Below are positions 16,148-25,073 of a DNA stretch of 47,611 nt, one piece after another (position 1 is the first letter of the stretch; each line of letters starts with the position of its first letter). Origin of the DNA: Nocardioides sp. GY 10127 (GTDB lineage Bacteria; Actinomycetota; Actinomycetes; Propionibacteriales; Nocardioidaceae); the NCBI RefSeq assembly GCF_004919085.1, contig NZ_STGL01000004.1, positions 1 through 47,611 of the forward strand. Direction: 5' to 3'. A program made the translations under genes and the position numbers. Below the pieces are notes generated by a model. The model ran no database searches and had not been told where the DNA came from. It worked only from the letters and a program-made list of their open reading frames with translations.

Positions 16148-17638
16148 TCAGGCCTTGGCCTTGGCCAGCGGGGAGCCGGCGCGGGAGTAGACGGCCCAGG
16201 TGACGACGGCGCAGACCACGTAGTAGCCGATGAACAGCGTGAACGCGTTCTGGACGGCGTCGAGCGGGGCGGTGATCCACGGGTTGCCGAACATCATCGG
16301 GATGAAGAAGCCACCGATGGCACCGGCGGCACCGATGATGCCGACGGCCGCGGAGGCCTCCTTGGTCGCCTCGAGGACGACGGCCTTGCGGTCGGCACCG
16401 GCGGGAGCCTTGGCGAGGGCCTCGAAGCGCCAGATCGTCGGGATCATCCGGTACAGCGAGCCGTTGCCGACACCGGTGGCCGCGAAGACCAGCAGGAAGA
16501 ACGTCAGGAACAGCGGGAAGTGCTCCTTGTTGGCGGCCGCGGCGGCGGCCGGGTCAGCGGCACCGGCGATGGGGGTGAGCTGGGTCTGGACCCAGAGCAC
16601 GGCGGCGGTGAAGACGATCATCGCGACGAAGGCGCCGATGGTGACCTTGGTGCCGCCGAAGCGGTCGGCCAGGATGCCGCCGGCGGGGCGGGTGAAGGAG
16701 CCGACGAGGGCGCCGAGGAAGGCGAAGAAGGCGAAGTTGATGCCGCCGACGACCAGGCCGGACTCGGCGTCGATGAGCGAGAAGTCGATCTTGATCAGCA
16801 GGGGCATCGCGGCGGAGTAGCCGATGAAGGAGCCGAAGGTGCCGATGTAGAGGAACGAGAGGATCCAGGTCTGCGAGCGCTTGGTGACCTGGGCGGTCTC
16901 CCGGGTCGAGGCGACGGCGGTGCCGAGGTTGTTCATGAAGAACCAGGCGCCGGCGGCGGCGATGACGGCGAGGGCGACGTAGACCCAGCCGGCCCGCTCG
17001 AGGTGGATGCCGTTCTCGGAGGCCTTGACCAGGCCGAACACGCCCGCGCCACCGACGATGACGGGGAGGGCGAACTGGATCACGGAGACGCCCACGTTGC
17101 CGCCGGCGGCGTTGAGGCCGAGGGCCGCGCCCTTCTTGTCGGCGGGGTAGAAGGCGTTGATGTTCGCCATCGAGGAGGCGAAGTTGCCGCCGCCGAGGCC
17201 GGCGGTCGCGGCGATGAGGATCATCGCCCAGTACGGCGTGGAGGTGTGCTGCACGGCGTAGACGTAGAGCAGCGTCGGGACGAGCAGCAGCGCGGCGCTG
17301 GCGACGGTCCAGTTGCGGCCGCCGAACTTCGGCACGGCGAAGGTGTAGGGCACGCGGATGAGCGAACCGATGAGGTTCGGGGCCGCGACGAGGAAGAAGA
17401 GCTGCTGCGGCGTGTAGCCGAAGCTCTTGCCCAGCATGGCGGCCGAGACCGACCAGATCAGCCAGACGGAGAAGCCGAGGTGCTCGGCGAAGATCGACCA
17501 ACCGAGGTTCCGGCGGGCGACCTGGTGGCCGCCGTTCTCCCAGAACTCGGCGTCCTCGGGACGCCAGTCGTCGATCCAGCGGCCGGTGCGGCGGCGGGCA
17601 GCGGCCTTGGTGGCCTGCGGGTTCTGCAAGGTGGTCAC
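16148..17638 (-). CDS. narK: Nitrate/nitrite transporter (MFS, NarK family)
   Basis: A 496-residue, 12-helix MFS protein. Both nitrate signature regions are visible: GLGGGNFASSMANINAFYP in helix 5 and GVGNGSLYRMIP in helix 11, along with the conserved Arg in SLIRVPYTF. It imports nitrate (and possibly exports nitrite) for the reductase encoded just downstream. The hydrophilic N-terminus of ~45 residues is slightly long. GTG start at 17638 with AGGAGA before it. Its upstream region carries the CTCAC/GTGAG array and a GlnR-like element. Confidence 0.94.
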   Translation of the reverse strand: MTTLQNPQATKAAARRRTGRWIDDWRPEDAEFWENGGHQVARRNLGWSIFAEHLGFSVWLIWSVSAAMLGKSFGYTPQQLFFLVAAPNLIGSLIRVPYTFAVPKFGGRNWTVASAALLLVPTLLYVYAVQHTSTPYWAMILIAATAGLGGGNFASSMANINAFYPADKKGAALGLNAAGGNVGVSVIQFALPVIVGGAGVFGLVKASENGIHLERAGWVYVALAVIAAAGAWFFMNNLGTAVASTRETAQVTKRSQTWILSFLYIGTFGSFIGYSAAMPLLIKIDFSLIDAESGLVVGGINFAFFAFLGALVGSFTRPAGGILADRFGGTKVTIGAFVAMIVFTAAVLWVQTQLTPIAGAADPAAAAAANKEHFPLFLTFFLLVFAATGVGNGSLYRMIPTIWRFEALAKAPAGADRKAVVLEATKEASAAVGIIGAAGAIGGFFIPMMFGNPWITAPLDAVQNAFTLFIGYYVVCAVVTWAVYSRAGSPLAKAKA

Positions 17639-17760
17639 GTCGTCTCCTGGAAGGAAGCGTGGGTGCGGTGGTCAGGCGCGGGCTCCCGGTTGGAACGTGG
17701 CTGGGCCGCGCTGGTGACACCACGATGTGCCTCGCAGATTTCGCCGAAGGTGCGGCGGCC

Positions 17761-17829
17761 GTCACTCAATAGTCAACTTCGACTCACCTCCTCACAACCC
17801 TCACGGCTGTGAGGTTGTGAGCCCGTGAG
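17761..17829 (-). promoter_or_regulatory. narK composite operator: GlnR-like element plus CTCAC/GTGAG dyad
   Basis: CTCAC boxes start at 17783, 17791 and 17800 and are mirrored by GTGAG boxes at 17809, 17817 and 17825, making a large near-symmetric dyad with 8-9 base steps. On the gene side GTCAC (17761), GTCAA (17772), CTCAC (17783) and ACAAC (17794) are spaced exactly 11 bases, the phase of a GlnR box. A possible -35 TTGACT lies at 17776-17771 on the minus strand. Binding by NnaR and GlnR is inferred. Confidence 0.6.
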
Positions 17830-17856
17830 GGGCTGCTTACCTGGAGGATCGGGGTC

Positions 17857-17973
17857 GTGAAGGCAGCGTGAAGACCACGCGGACGGCCGCCGTGAAGCGG
17901 GCGTGAAAGCGCGCTGCGGACCCGCTCCGGGCCGCCTCACGGCGTCGTGAGGTCAGCGATCTCACGACCTCAC
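17857..17973. promoter_or_regulatory. Further repeat boxes: 11-bp GTGAA pairs and CTCAC/GTGAG group
   Basis: GTGAA boxes start at 17857, 17868, 17892 and 17903, two pairs each with an 11-base step; read on the minus strand they are CTTCAC direct repeats, resembling actinobacterial PHO boxes (11-bp direct repeats with TTCAC). Beyond them CTCAC recurs at 17936, 17961 and 17969 with GTGAG at 17947. The octamer CCTCACGG, also present before nirB, occurs at 17935 and 17968. The remainder of the 1-kb gap between narK and the DUF485 gene holds a hairpin (18131) and a promoter (18555), and no convincing gene. Confidence 0.4.
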
Positions 17974-18119
17974 GGCGGACCGCCCGGGCCCACTCGAGGC
18001 CCGACTCCAGCGGACCAGCTGCCCGCGATGCCCGAACGGCCACCCCGCCGGAGCGCGGAGACGGTCAGCGGCGAGGAGCCCGCGCCGGGCCGGCCGGAAC
18101 CAGGACGAGGATGAGGACG

Positions 18120-18295
18120 AAAAACGGATCGGGCCCGCCCCCTCGAGAGGGGGCGGGCCCGGCCACGTGCGATCCGGCGACGCGCGGGAGCAGATCAGGG
18201 TCAAGGCAAGGGGTCCGACCCGGATGGCACCCGCACGTGGCGAGACCGACGTGACAGCACGGTGCGCTCGCAAGATTTCCTGCGGCGCACGAGGG
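18120..18295 (-). ncRNA. Candidate intergenic small RNA
   Basis: A minus-strand TACGAT (18307-18302) could be a -10 element, and about 175 bases downstream a 14-bp perfect stem (18131-18160) is followed by GATCCGTTTTT, a terminator-like end with five T residues, rare in this DNA. No minus-strand gene lies upstream that would need this terminator, so an independent short transcript is suggested. No -35 or known RNA family is recognised. Confidence 0.25.
18131..18160 (-). terminator. Strong hairpin followed by T5 on the minus strand
   Basis: GGGCCCGCCCCCTC pairs perfectly with its inverse across a 2-base centre, and on the minus strand the stem is followed after six bases by TTTTT (18124-18120). 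This is the most canonical intrinsic terminator of the window. It would end a minus-strand transcript starting in the 18.3 kb region, or block antisense transcription into narK's upstream region. Confidence 0.65.
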
Positions 18296-18536
18296 CGTAA
18301 ACATCGTATGTCGAGTTGCCGCCGCCGCGGAGAGGCAGGTCGTGCGGCAGGACGGCCGGGCCCGAGGACTGGACCGGCGCCACCGGGGTGAGCCGCGGAC
18401 GACTCTACGGGAAGACCGGGCCGGATTCCGGGAGCGACGGGTCCGCAACGCGGCCGCAACCACTCGGCGTCGACGAGCGGTCGTTCGGCGCTCCTGGACG
18501 ACCGCTGGGCGAACGCGGGCGTTCGGCTTCTGTCGA

Positions 18537-18573
18537 TGTGACCTGGCCCACTCCTAGGGTGACGCCGATCACA
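18537..18573 (+). promoter_or_regulatory. DUF485-actP2 promoter with Crp/GlxR-like boxes
   Basis: GGTGACGCCGATCACA (18558-18573) matches the Crp/GlxR consensus TGTGA-n6-TCACA at 9 of 10 fixed positions and overlaps a -10 candidate TAGGGT (18555-18560). A weaker copy TGTGACCTGGCCCACT lies at 18537-18552, 21 bases upstream. The acs promoter has the same arrangement. A box over the -10 suggests repression by this site or activation from the upstream one. Confidence 0.55.
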
Positions 18574-18643
18574 CGCCCCGGGGGGCACGGACGGCGCAGG
18601 GGCCGTCCGTCCCCGGCAGGCCAGACCCTCGAGGGAGGAAGCA

Positions 18644-19000
18644 GTGACCGCTCACACCCATCACCCGCACGAGCACGCGCGGCGTCACGACCCGGTCTAC
18701 GACCGACTGCACGAGAGCGACGACTTCGTCGCGCTCCGCAAGGCCTACCGGGGGTTCGTCTTCCCCGCCACCGTGGCGTTCCTCGCCTGGTACCTCGCCT
18801 ACGTACTCCTCTCGAGCTTCGCGCACGACTTCATGAGCACCCAGGTGGTCGGCCACGTCAACGTGGCGCTCGTGCTGGGCCTGCTCCAGTTCGTCTCGAC
18901 CTTCGTCATCGCGTGGCTCTACAGCCGCTACTCCACCAACCGGCTCGACCCGCTGGCCAAGCGCCTCGTCGAGCGCTACGACGCCGAGTCGGAGGACTGA
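18644..19000 (+). CDS. DUF485 membrane protein, symporter partner
   Basis: A 118-residue DUF485 protein: a His-rich N-terminus (HTHHPHEHARRHD), the family core YDRLHESDDFVALRKAYRGFVFP, two transmembrane helices (about residues 43-60 and 75-95) and an RYSTNRLDPLA end. DUF485 genes precede acetate/pyruvate/propionate symporters (mctB before mctC in Corynebacterium, yjcH before actP in E. coli). GTG start at 18644 with GAGGGAGGAA upstream. The stop TGA and the next ATG are one base apart, so the pair is co-translated. The N-terminal His cluster might bind metal, but that is speculative. Confidence 0.88.
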   Translation: MTAHTHHPHEHARRHDPVYDRLHESDDFVALRKAYRGFVFPATVAFLAWYLAYVLLSSFAHDFMSTQVVGHVNVALVLGLLQFVSTFVIAWLYSRYSTNRLDPLAKRLVERYDAESED

Positions 19001-19001
19001 G

Positions 19002-20633
19002 ATGGGCACCCAGGCACTCACCACGATCCTGTTCCTCTCGATCGTCGCCCTGACGATCGGCATCACGGTGTGGGCGAGCCGCTCCACCTCGGGCGCGGCG
19101 GACTTCTACGCCGGCGGCCGCTCCTTCTCCGGGTTCCAGAACGGCCTCGCGATCGGCGGCGACTACATGTCGGCGGCCTCGTTCCTCGGCATCTCCGGCG
19201 CCATCGCGCTCGCGGGCTACGACGGCTTCCTCTACTCCGTCGGCTTCCTCGTCGCCTGGCTCGTCGCCCTGCTCCTGGTGGCCGAGATGCTGCGGAACTC
19301 GGGCCGATACACCATGGCCGACCAGCTGGCCTACCGGATGAAGCAGAAGCCCGTCCGCATGGCCGCCGCCACCTCGACCGTCGTCGTGTCGATCTTCTAC
19401 CTGCTCGCCCAGATGGTGGGCGCCGGCTCGCTCGTCGCGCTGCTCCTGGGCGTCGAGAGCCAGGCGATCAAGAACTTCGTCATCTTCGCCGTCGGCATCC
19501 TGATGATCTTCTACGTCACCGTCGGCGGCATGAAGGGCACCACCTGGGTGCAGATCGTCAAGGCCGTGCTCCTCATGGCCGGCTCCGCCGTCATCGTCGT
19601 CATGGTGATGGCCCACTACGGCTTCAACCTCTCCGAGCTGCTGGGTGCGGCCGCCGACAACTCCGGCAAGGGCGAGGCCTTCCTCCAGCCCGGCCTGAAG
19701 TACGGCGTCGACCTCACGCACAAGATCGACTTCATCTCGCTCGCCCTCGCGCTCGTGCTGGGCACCGCGGGCCTGCCGCACATCCTCATCCGCTTCTACA
19801 CCGTGCCCACCTCGCGCGACGCCCGGAAGTCCGTCCTCTGGGCCATCGGCCTCATCGGCGTCTTCTACCTCTTCACCCTGGTCCTCGGCTTCGGTGCCGC
19901 GGCCATGCTCAAGGGCGACGAGGCCGCCGAGGTCGCCGCGTCGAAGGGCAACCTGGCCTCCCCGCTGCTCGCCGAGGCCGTCGGCGGCGGCGCCGGCAGC
20001 ACCGGCGGGGCGATCCTGCTGGCCGTCATCTCGGCCGTCGCGTTCGCGACGATCCTCGCGGTCGTCGCCGGTCTGACGCTGACCTCCTCGGCCTCCGTGG
20101 CGCACGACATCTACAACAACGTGCTCCGCAAGGGGCAGGCCACGGAGAAGGAGGAGATCCGGGTGACCCGGATCGCCGCCTTCAGCATCGGCCTCGTCGC
20201 GATCATCCTGGCGATCCCGGCCCAGAACCTGAACATCGCGTTCCTGGTCGGCCTGGCCTTCGCGGTGGCGGCCTCCGCCAACCTGCCGGCCATCGTCTAC
20301 AACATGTTCTGGCGGCGCTTCAACACGCGCGGCGCCACGTGGAGCATCTACGGCGGCCTGGCGTCCTCGCTGATCCTGGTCTTCTTCTCGCCGGTCATGT
20401 CCGGCAAGGGCCTCGACCCGGTCACCGGCGCCAACCTGTCGCTGCTGCCGGCCAGCATCGACATCGCCTGGTTCCCGCTGGAGAACCCCGGCATCGTCGC
20501 GATCCCGCTGGGCTTCCTGTTCGGGTTCCTCGGCACCATCACCTCCCGTGAGCCCTCCGCCGAGGAGAGCTTCACCGAGCTCGAGGTCCGGGCCCTCACG
20601 GGTGCCGGCGCGGAGGAGGCCGTCTCGCACTGA
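19002..20633 (+). CDS. actP: Cation/acetate symporter (ActP/MctC family)
   Basis: A 543-residue SSS transporter with the family hallmarks GGDYMSAASFLGISGAIAL, AQMVGAGSLVALLLG and GLPHILIRFYTVP, and about 13 helices. It should import acetate, and likely pyruvate or propionate, with a cation. The companion DUF485 gene, the Crp-like promoter and the acs gene 360 bases downstream form an acetate uptake-and-activation unit. It differs clearly from the symporter at 4590, which has another small partner and a LytTR system. A 16-bp terminator hairpin follows. Confidence 0.93.
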   Translation: MGTQALTTILFLSIVALTIGITVWASRSTSGAADFYAGGRSFSGFQNGLAIGGDYMSAASFLGISGAIALAGYDGFLYSVGFLVAWLVALLLVAEMLRNSGRYTMADQLAYRMKQKPVRMAAATSTVVVSIFYLLAQMVGAGSLVALLLGVESQAIKNFVIFAVGILMIFYVTVGGMKGTTWVQIVKAVLLMAGSAVIVVMVMAHYGFNLSELLGAAADNSGKGEAFLQPGLKYGVDLTHKIDFISLALALVLGTAGLPHILIRFYTVPTSRDARKSVLWAIGLIGVFYLFTLVLGFGAAAMLKGDEAAEVAASKGNLASPLLAEAVGGGAGSTGGAILLAVISAVAFATILAVVAGLTLTSSASVAHDIYNNVLRKGQATEKEEIRVTRIAAFSIGLVAIILAIPAQNLNIAFLVGLAFAVAASANLPAIVYNMFWRRFNTRGATWSIYGGLASSLILVFFSPVMSGKGLDPVTGANLSLLPASIDIAWFPLENPGIVAIPLGFLFGFLGTITSREPSAEESFTELEVRALTGAGAEEAVSH

Positions 20634-20676
20634 CGCCGCGTGGCGCACGCACAGGCACACGCGCAGCCACACCCAC

Positions 20677-20712
20677 GGACGGCCCGGGTCGGAGCACCGA
20701 CCCGGGCCGTCC
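20677..20712 (+). terminator. Terminator hairpin after actP2
   Basis: A perfect 16-bp stem beginning GGACGGCCCGGGTCGG closes an AGCA loop 43 bases after the symporter stop. No T-run follows, as is usual in this DNA. It separates the symporter transcript from acs. Confidence 0.85.
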
Positions 20713-20813
20713 CGCTTCACCGGCCCCCGTGGAGCCTCGGCGCCGCTCGTCCGCCCGCAACCGCCGCCCGTCGTGCCCGACCGGCCTCCGGGGCAACGTG
20801 ACGGCAACCCCGC

Positions 20814-20855
20814 GTGACGACCCTTTCCCTGCGCCCTAGTGTGACGGGGGACACG
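20814..20855 (+). promoter_or_regulatory. acs promoter with Crp/GlxR-like box
   Basis: GTGACG (20814-20819) and TAGTGT (20837-20842) are 17 bases apart, a plausible -35/-10 pair. TGTGACGGGGGACACG (20840-20855) overlaps the -10 and matches TGTGA-n6-TCACA at 8 of 10 positions. The stretch from CCTAG through CAC is nearly the same as in the actP2 promoter at 18553, suggesting shared control by the Crp protein encoded at 28601. Confidence 0.5.
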
Positions 20856-20883
20856 CACCGCGCGTCCGCACCACCGCCGCGGC

Positions 20884-20940
20884 ACCACCCAGCACCACCC
20901 AGCACAGCCCAGCACGACCCGCAGCACCACCAGCAGCACC
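20884..20940. repeat. 10-bp tandem repeat in the acs leader
   Basis: CACCCAGCAC repeats at a 10-base period, first exact and then degenerating (AGCCCAGCAC, GACCCGCAGC, ACCAGCAGCACC), inside the untranslated leader between the acs promoter and its start codon. It is purely pyrimidine-purine simple sequence and could be a slippage tract; no function is evident. Confidence 0.6.
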
Positions 20941-20990
20941 CGTCCCCATCCACCCAGTCCCACCCACGTCCTGTCAGGAGATGACCTGCG

Positions 20991-22961
<1,971 letters not shown>

Positions 22962-23014
22962 CCCCCTCGCGGCCGCCCTCCCTCCCCGGCGGCCGACGAG
23001 CGGGTCGAGCAGAG

Positions 23015-23052
23015 GCAGGACGCCGGTGGGCAGCAGCCCACCGGCGTCCTGC
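23015..23052 (+). terminator. Terminator hairpin after acs
   Basis: A perfect 17-bp stem beginning GCAGGACGCCGGTGGGC with an AGCA loop lies 53 bases after the acs stop. The nhaA promoter candidate TAGGGT (23100-23105) follows. Confidence 0.88.
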
Positions 23053-23167
23053 TGCGTCCGGGCGCCACGGGCCCACCCCACCGGGGAGCGCGTCGTGGGT
23101 AGGGTGTGCCCCAGGTGAGCCGGGAAGTCTGGTCGGCACGGTGACCGTCGACCCCGAAAGGCCCCCT

Positions 23168-24496
23168 GTGTCCCAGAACCCCCGCCTCTTCGCCCGCGGC
23201 AGCTTCCTCGAGAGCTCGCGGATCGCGAACGTCCTACGCGCCGAGACCACCGGCGGCCTGCTGCTCATCGCGGGCGCGGTGATCGCCATCGTCTGGGCCA
23301 ACACCCCCTGGGCGGACCTGTACACGTCGATCCGCGACTACGAGATCGGCACCGACCACTTCCTCGGCCTGCACCTGCGCCTGTCGATCGGCGCGTGGGC
23401 GGCGGACGGCCTGCTCGCCATCTTCTTCTTCGTCGCGGGCCTGGAGCTCAAGCGGGAGTTCGTGGCCGGCGACCTGCGCGACCCGCGCCGGGCGGCCCTG
23501 CCGGTGGCCGCGGCGGTCGGCGGCATGATCGCGCCGGCGGTCATCTACACGCTGGTCAACCTGGGTGGCGACGGCCTCCTCGGCTGGGCGATCCCGACCG
23601 CCACCGACATCGCCTTCGCGGTCGCGATCCTCGCGGTGATCTCCACCCACCTGCCCAGCGGCCTGCGGACGTTCCTGCTGACCCTGGCGGTGGTCGACGA
23701 CCTGCTGGCCATCACCATCATCGCGATCTTCTACACCTCCGACCTGCACCTGGTGTACCTGCTGGCCGCCCTCGTCCCGATCGCGGTCTTCGGCTTCCTG
23801 GCCCAGAAGCGGATCTTCCCGGGCTACCTGCTCATCCCGCTCGCGGTCATCGCCTGGGTGCTGGTCCACCAGTCCGGCGTGCACGCCACCGTGGCCGGCG
23901 TCCTGCTCGGGTTCACGGTGCCCGTGATCCGCAGCGAGAAGAACGGCGGGCCCGACGCGGGCCCCGGCCTCGCCGAGCACCTCGAGCACCTGGTGCGGCC
24001 CATCAGCGCGGGCGTGGCCGTGCCCGTGTTCGCGTTCTTCGCGGCCGGCGTCACCGTGGGCGGTCTCTCCGGCCTCGTCGAGGCGCTGCAGGACCCGGTG
24101 GCGCTGGGCATCGTCGCGGGCCTGGTGGTCGGCAAGACCATCGGCATCTCGGGCGCCACCTGGCTGCTCTCGACGTTCACGAAGGCCGACCTCGACGAGG
24201 AGCTCTCCTGGGTCGACGTCATCGGCATGGCCATGCTGGCCGGCATCGGGTTCACCGTCTCGCTCCTCATCGGCGAGCTCGCGTTCGGCACCGGCAGCGC
24301 CGAGGACGACCACGTGAAGGTGGGCGTGCTCGTCGGCTCGATCGTCGCGGCCCTGCTGGCCAGCGTCGTCCTGCGCGCCCGCAACCGGGTCTACCGCAAG
24401 CTCTACGAGCTCGAGCAGGTCGACGCCGACCACGACGACATCCCGGACGTCTTCCAGACCGGCGACGGACGTCCCAGCACGCCCCCGGCGTCCTGA
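23168..24496 (+). CDS. nhaA: Na+/H+ antiporter NhaA
   Basis: A 442-residue NhaA antiporter with 11-12 helices. The ion-binding Asp pair is seen in [13 protein letters not shown] (D177/D178 from this start), and the TM4 motif [14 protein letters not shown] and [13 protein letters not shown] are conserved. It expels sodium in exchange for protons to control pH and sodium. Two GTG starts are possible, 23141 and 23168; the latter is preferred because GAAAGG lies 6 bases before it. The acidic C-terminal tail ([12 protein letters not shown]) is an extension of the core. It sits next to acs in the conserved actinobacterial order; sodium export would also support sodium-coupled symporters. Confidence 0.94.
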   Translation: MSQNPRLFARGSFLESSRIANVLRAETTGGLLLIAGAVIAIVWANTPWADLYTSIRDYEIGTDHFLGLHLRLSIGAWAADGLLAIFFFVAGLELKREFVAGDLRDPRRAALPVAAAVGGMIAPAVIYTLVNLGGDGLLGWAIPTATDIAFAVAILAVISTHLPSGLRTFLLTLAVVDDLLAITIIAIFYTSDLHLVYLLAALVPIAVFGFLAQKRIFPGYLLIPLAVIAWVLVHQSGVHATVAGVLLGFTVPVIRSEKNGGPDAGPGLAEHLEHLVRPISAGVAVPVFAFFAAGVTVGGLSGLVEALQDPVALGIVAGLVVGKTIGISGATWLLSTFTKADLDEELSWVDVIGMAMLAGIGFTVSLLIGELAFGTGSAEDDHVKVGVLVGSIVAALLASVVLRARNRVYRKLYELEQVDADHDDIPDVFQTGDGRPSTPPAS

Positions 24497-24506
24497 CGCC
24501 GCGGCC

Positions 24507-24542
24507 CCCGGCCCGCCCCGCCCCGCGGGGACCCGGGCCGGG
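24507..24542 (+). terminator. Terminator hairpin after nhaA
   Basis: CCCGGCCCG pairs with CGGGCCGGG, and an inner CCCCGCGGGG adds a second stem within the loop. It begins 10 bases after the nhaA stop. A -10-like TAGGGT for the next gene follows at 24571-24576. Confidence 0.65.
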
Positions 24543-24618
24543 TGCCCCCGACGGGGTGACCACGAACCGCTAGGGTCGTCCTGCCCGGGACGCACCGCAG
24601 AAGGAGCAGCTGATCGCC

Positions 24619-25017
24619 ATGGAGCCGGTCAAGGACACCGATCCCACCATCGGCAAGCTCGTCGCCGACGCCAGCCGCGACCTCTCCACGCTGGTCAAGC
24701 AGGAGATCGAGCTCGCCAAGAGCGAGCTCAAGATCAGCGCCAAGTTCGGCGGTGTGGGCGTCGGGCTGTTCGCCGCCGCCGCGTTCCTGGCCTGCCTCAC
24801 CCTCGTGATGCTGTCCATCACGATCGCCCTCTTCATCAACTGGGACGGCCACGGCCTCCCGCTGATGTGGTCGTTCCTGATCGTGGTCGTCGCCTACGTG
24901 CTCATCATCGGCGGCCTGGTCTTCGCCGGCATCCGCAGCGTGAAGAAGGTCCGCGCCCCCGAGCGCGCCATCGCGCAGGGCAAGGAGATCCCGAACGCGC
25001 TCAAGGGCAAGGCCTGA
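24619..25017 (+). CDS. Phage holin-X-like membrane protein (PF07332 type)
   Basis: A 132-residue protein with an amphipathic N-terminus (LVADASRDLSTLVKQEIELAKSELK), two long transmembrane helices (about residues 48-73 and 84-105) and a basic end (SVKKVRAPERAIAQGKEIPNALKG). This is the build of the actinobacterial Holin-X family (PF07332), chromosomal membrane proteins of unknown role that are not real phage holins in this setting. A relative sits at the same place in Mycobacterium (Rv3669 region). Start ATG at 24619 with AAGGAG 12 bases upstream, a rather long spacing. Confidence 0.75.
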   Translation: MEPVKDTDPTIGKLVADASRDLSTLVKQEIELAKSELKISAKFGGVGVGLFAAAAFLACLTLVMLSITIALFINWDGHGLPLMWSFLIVVVAYVLIIGGLVFAGIRSVKKVRAPERAIAQGKEIPNALKGKA

Positions 25018-25051
25018 CGCCTCCCGGCGTCACCTCCCCACGCGCGTCCCG

Positions 25052-25073
25052 CCTGACCCCGTGCGGGGTCAGG
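25052..25073. terminator. Bidirectional hairpin between holin-X gene and marP
   Basis: CCTGACCCC-GTGC-GGGGTCAGG forms a 9-bp stem between two convergent genes and overlaps the last five bases of marP. It can serve both strands. Confidence 0.75.

Noticed and set aside
18065..18463. A Cys-containing minus-strand open frame in the narK-actP2 gap
   Set aside because: The translation has no family likeness, runs through a perfect terminator hairpin, and lacks a ribosome site. The region is better explained as regulatory or as an RNA.
24619..25017. Prophage remnant because of a holin-like gene
   Set aside because: Holin-X family members are chromosomal membrane proteins in actinobacteria, and no other phage gene is present.
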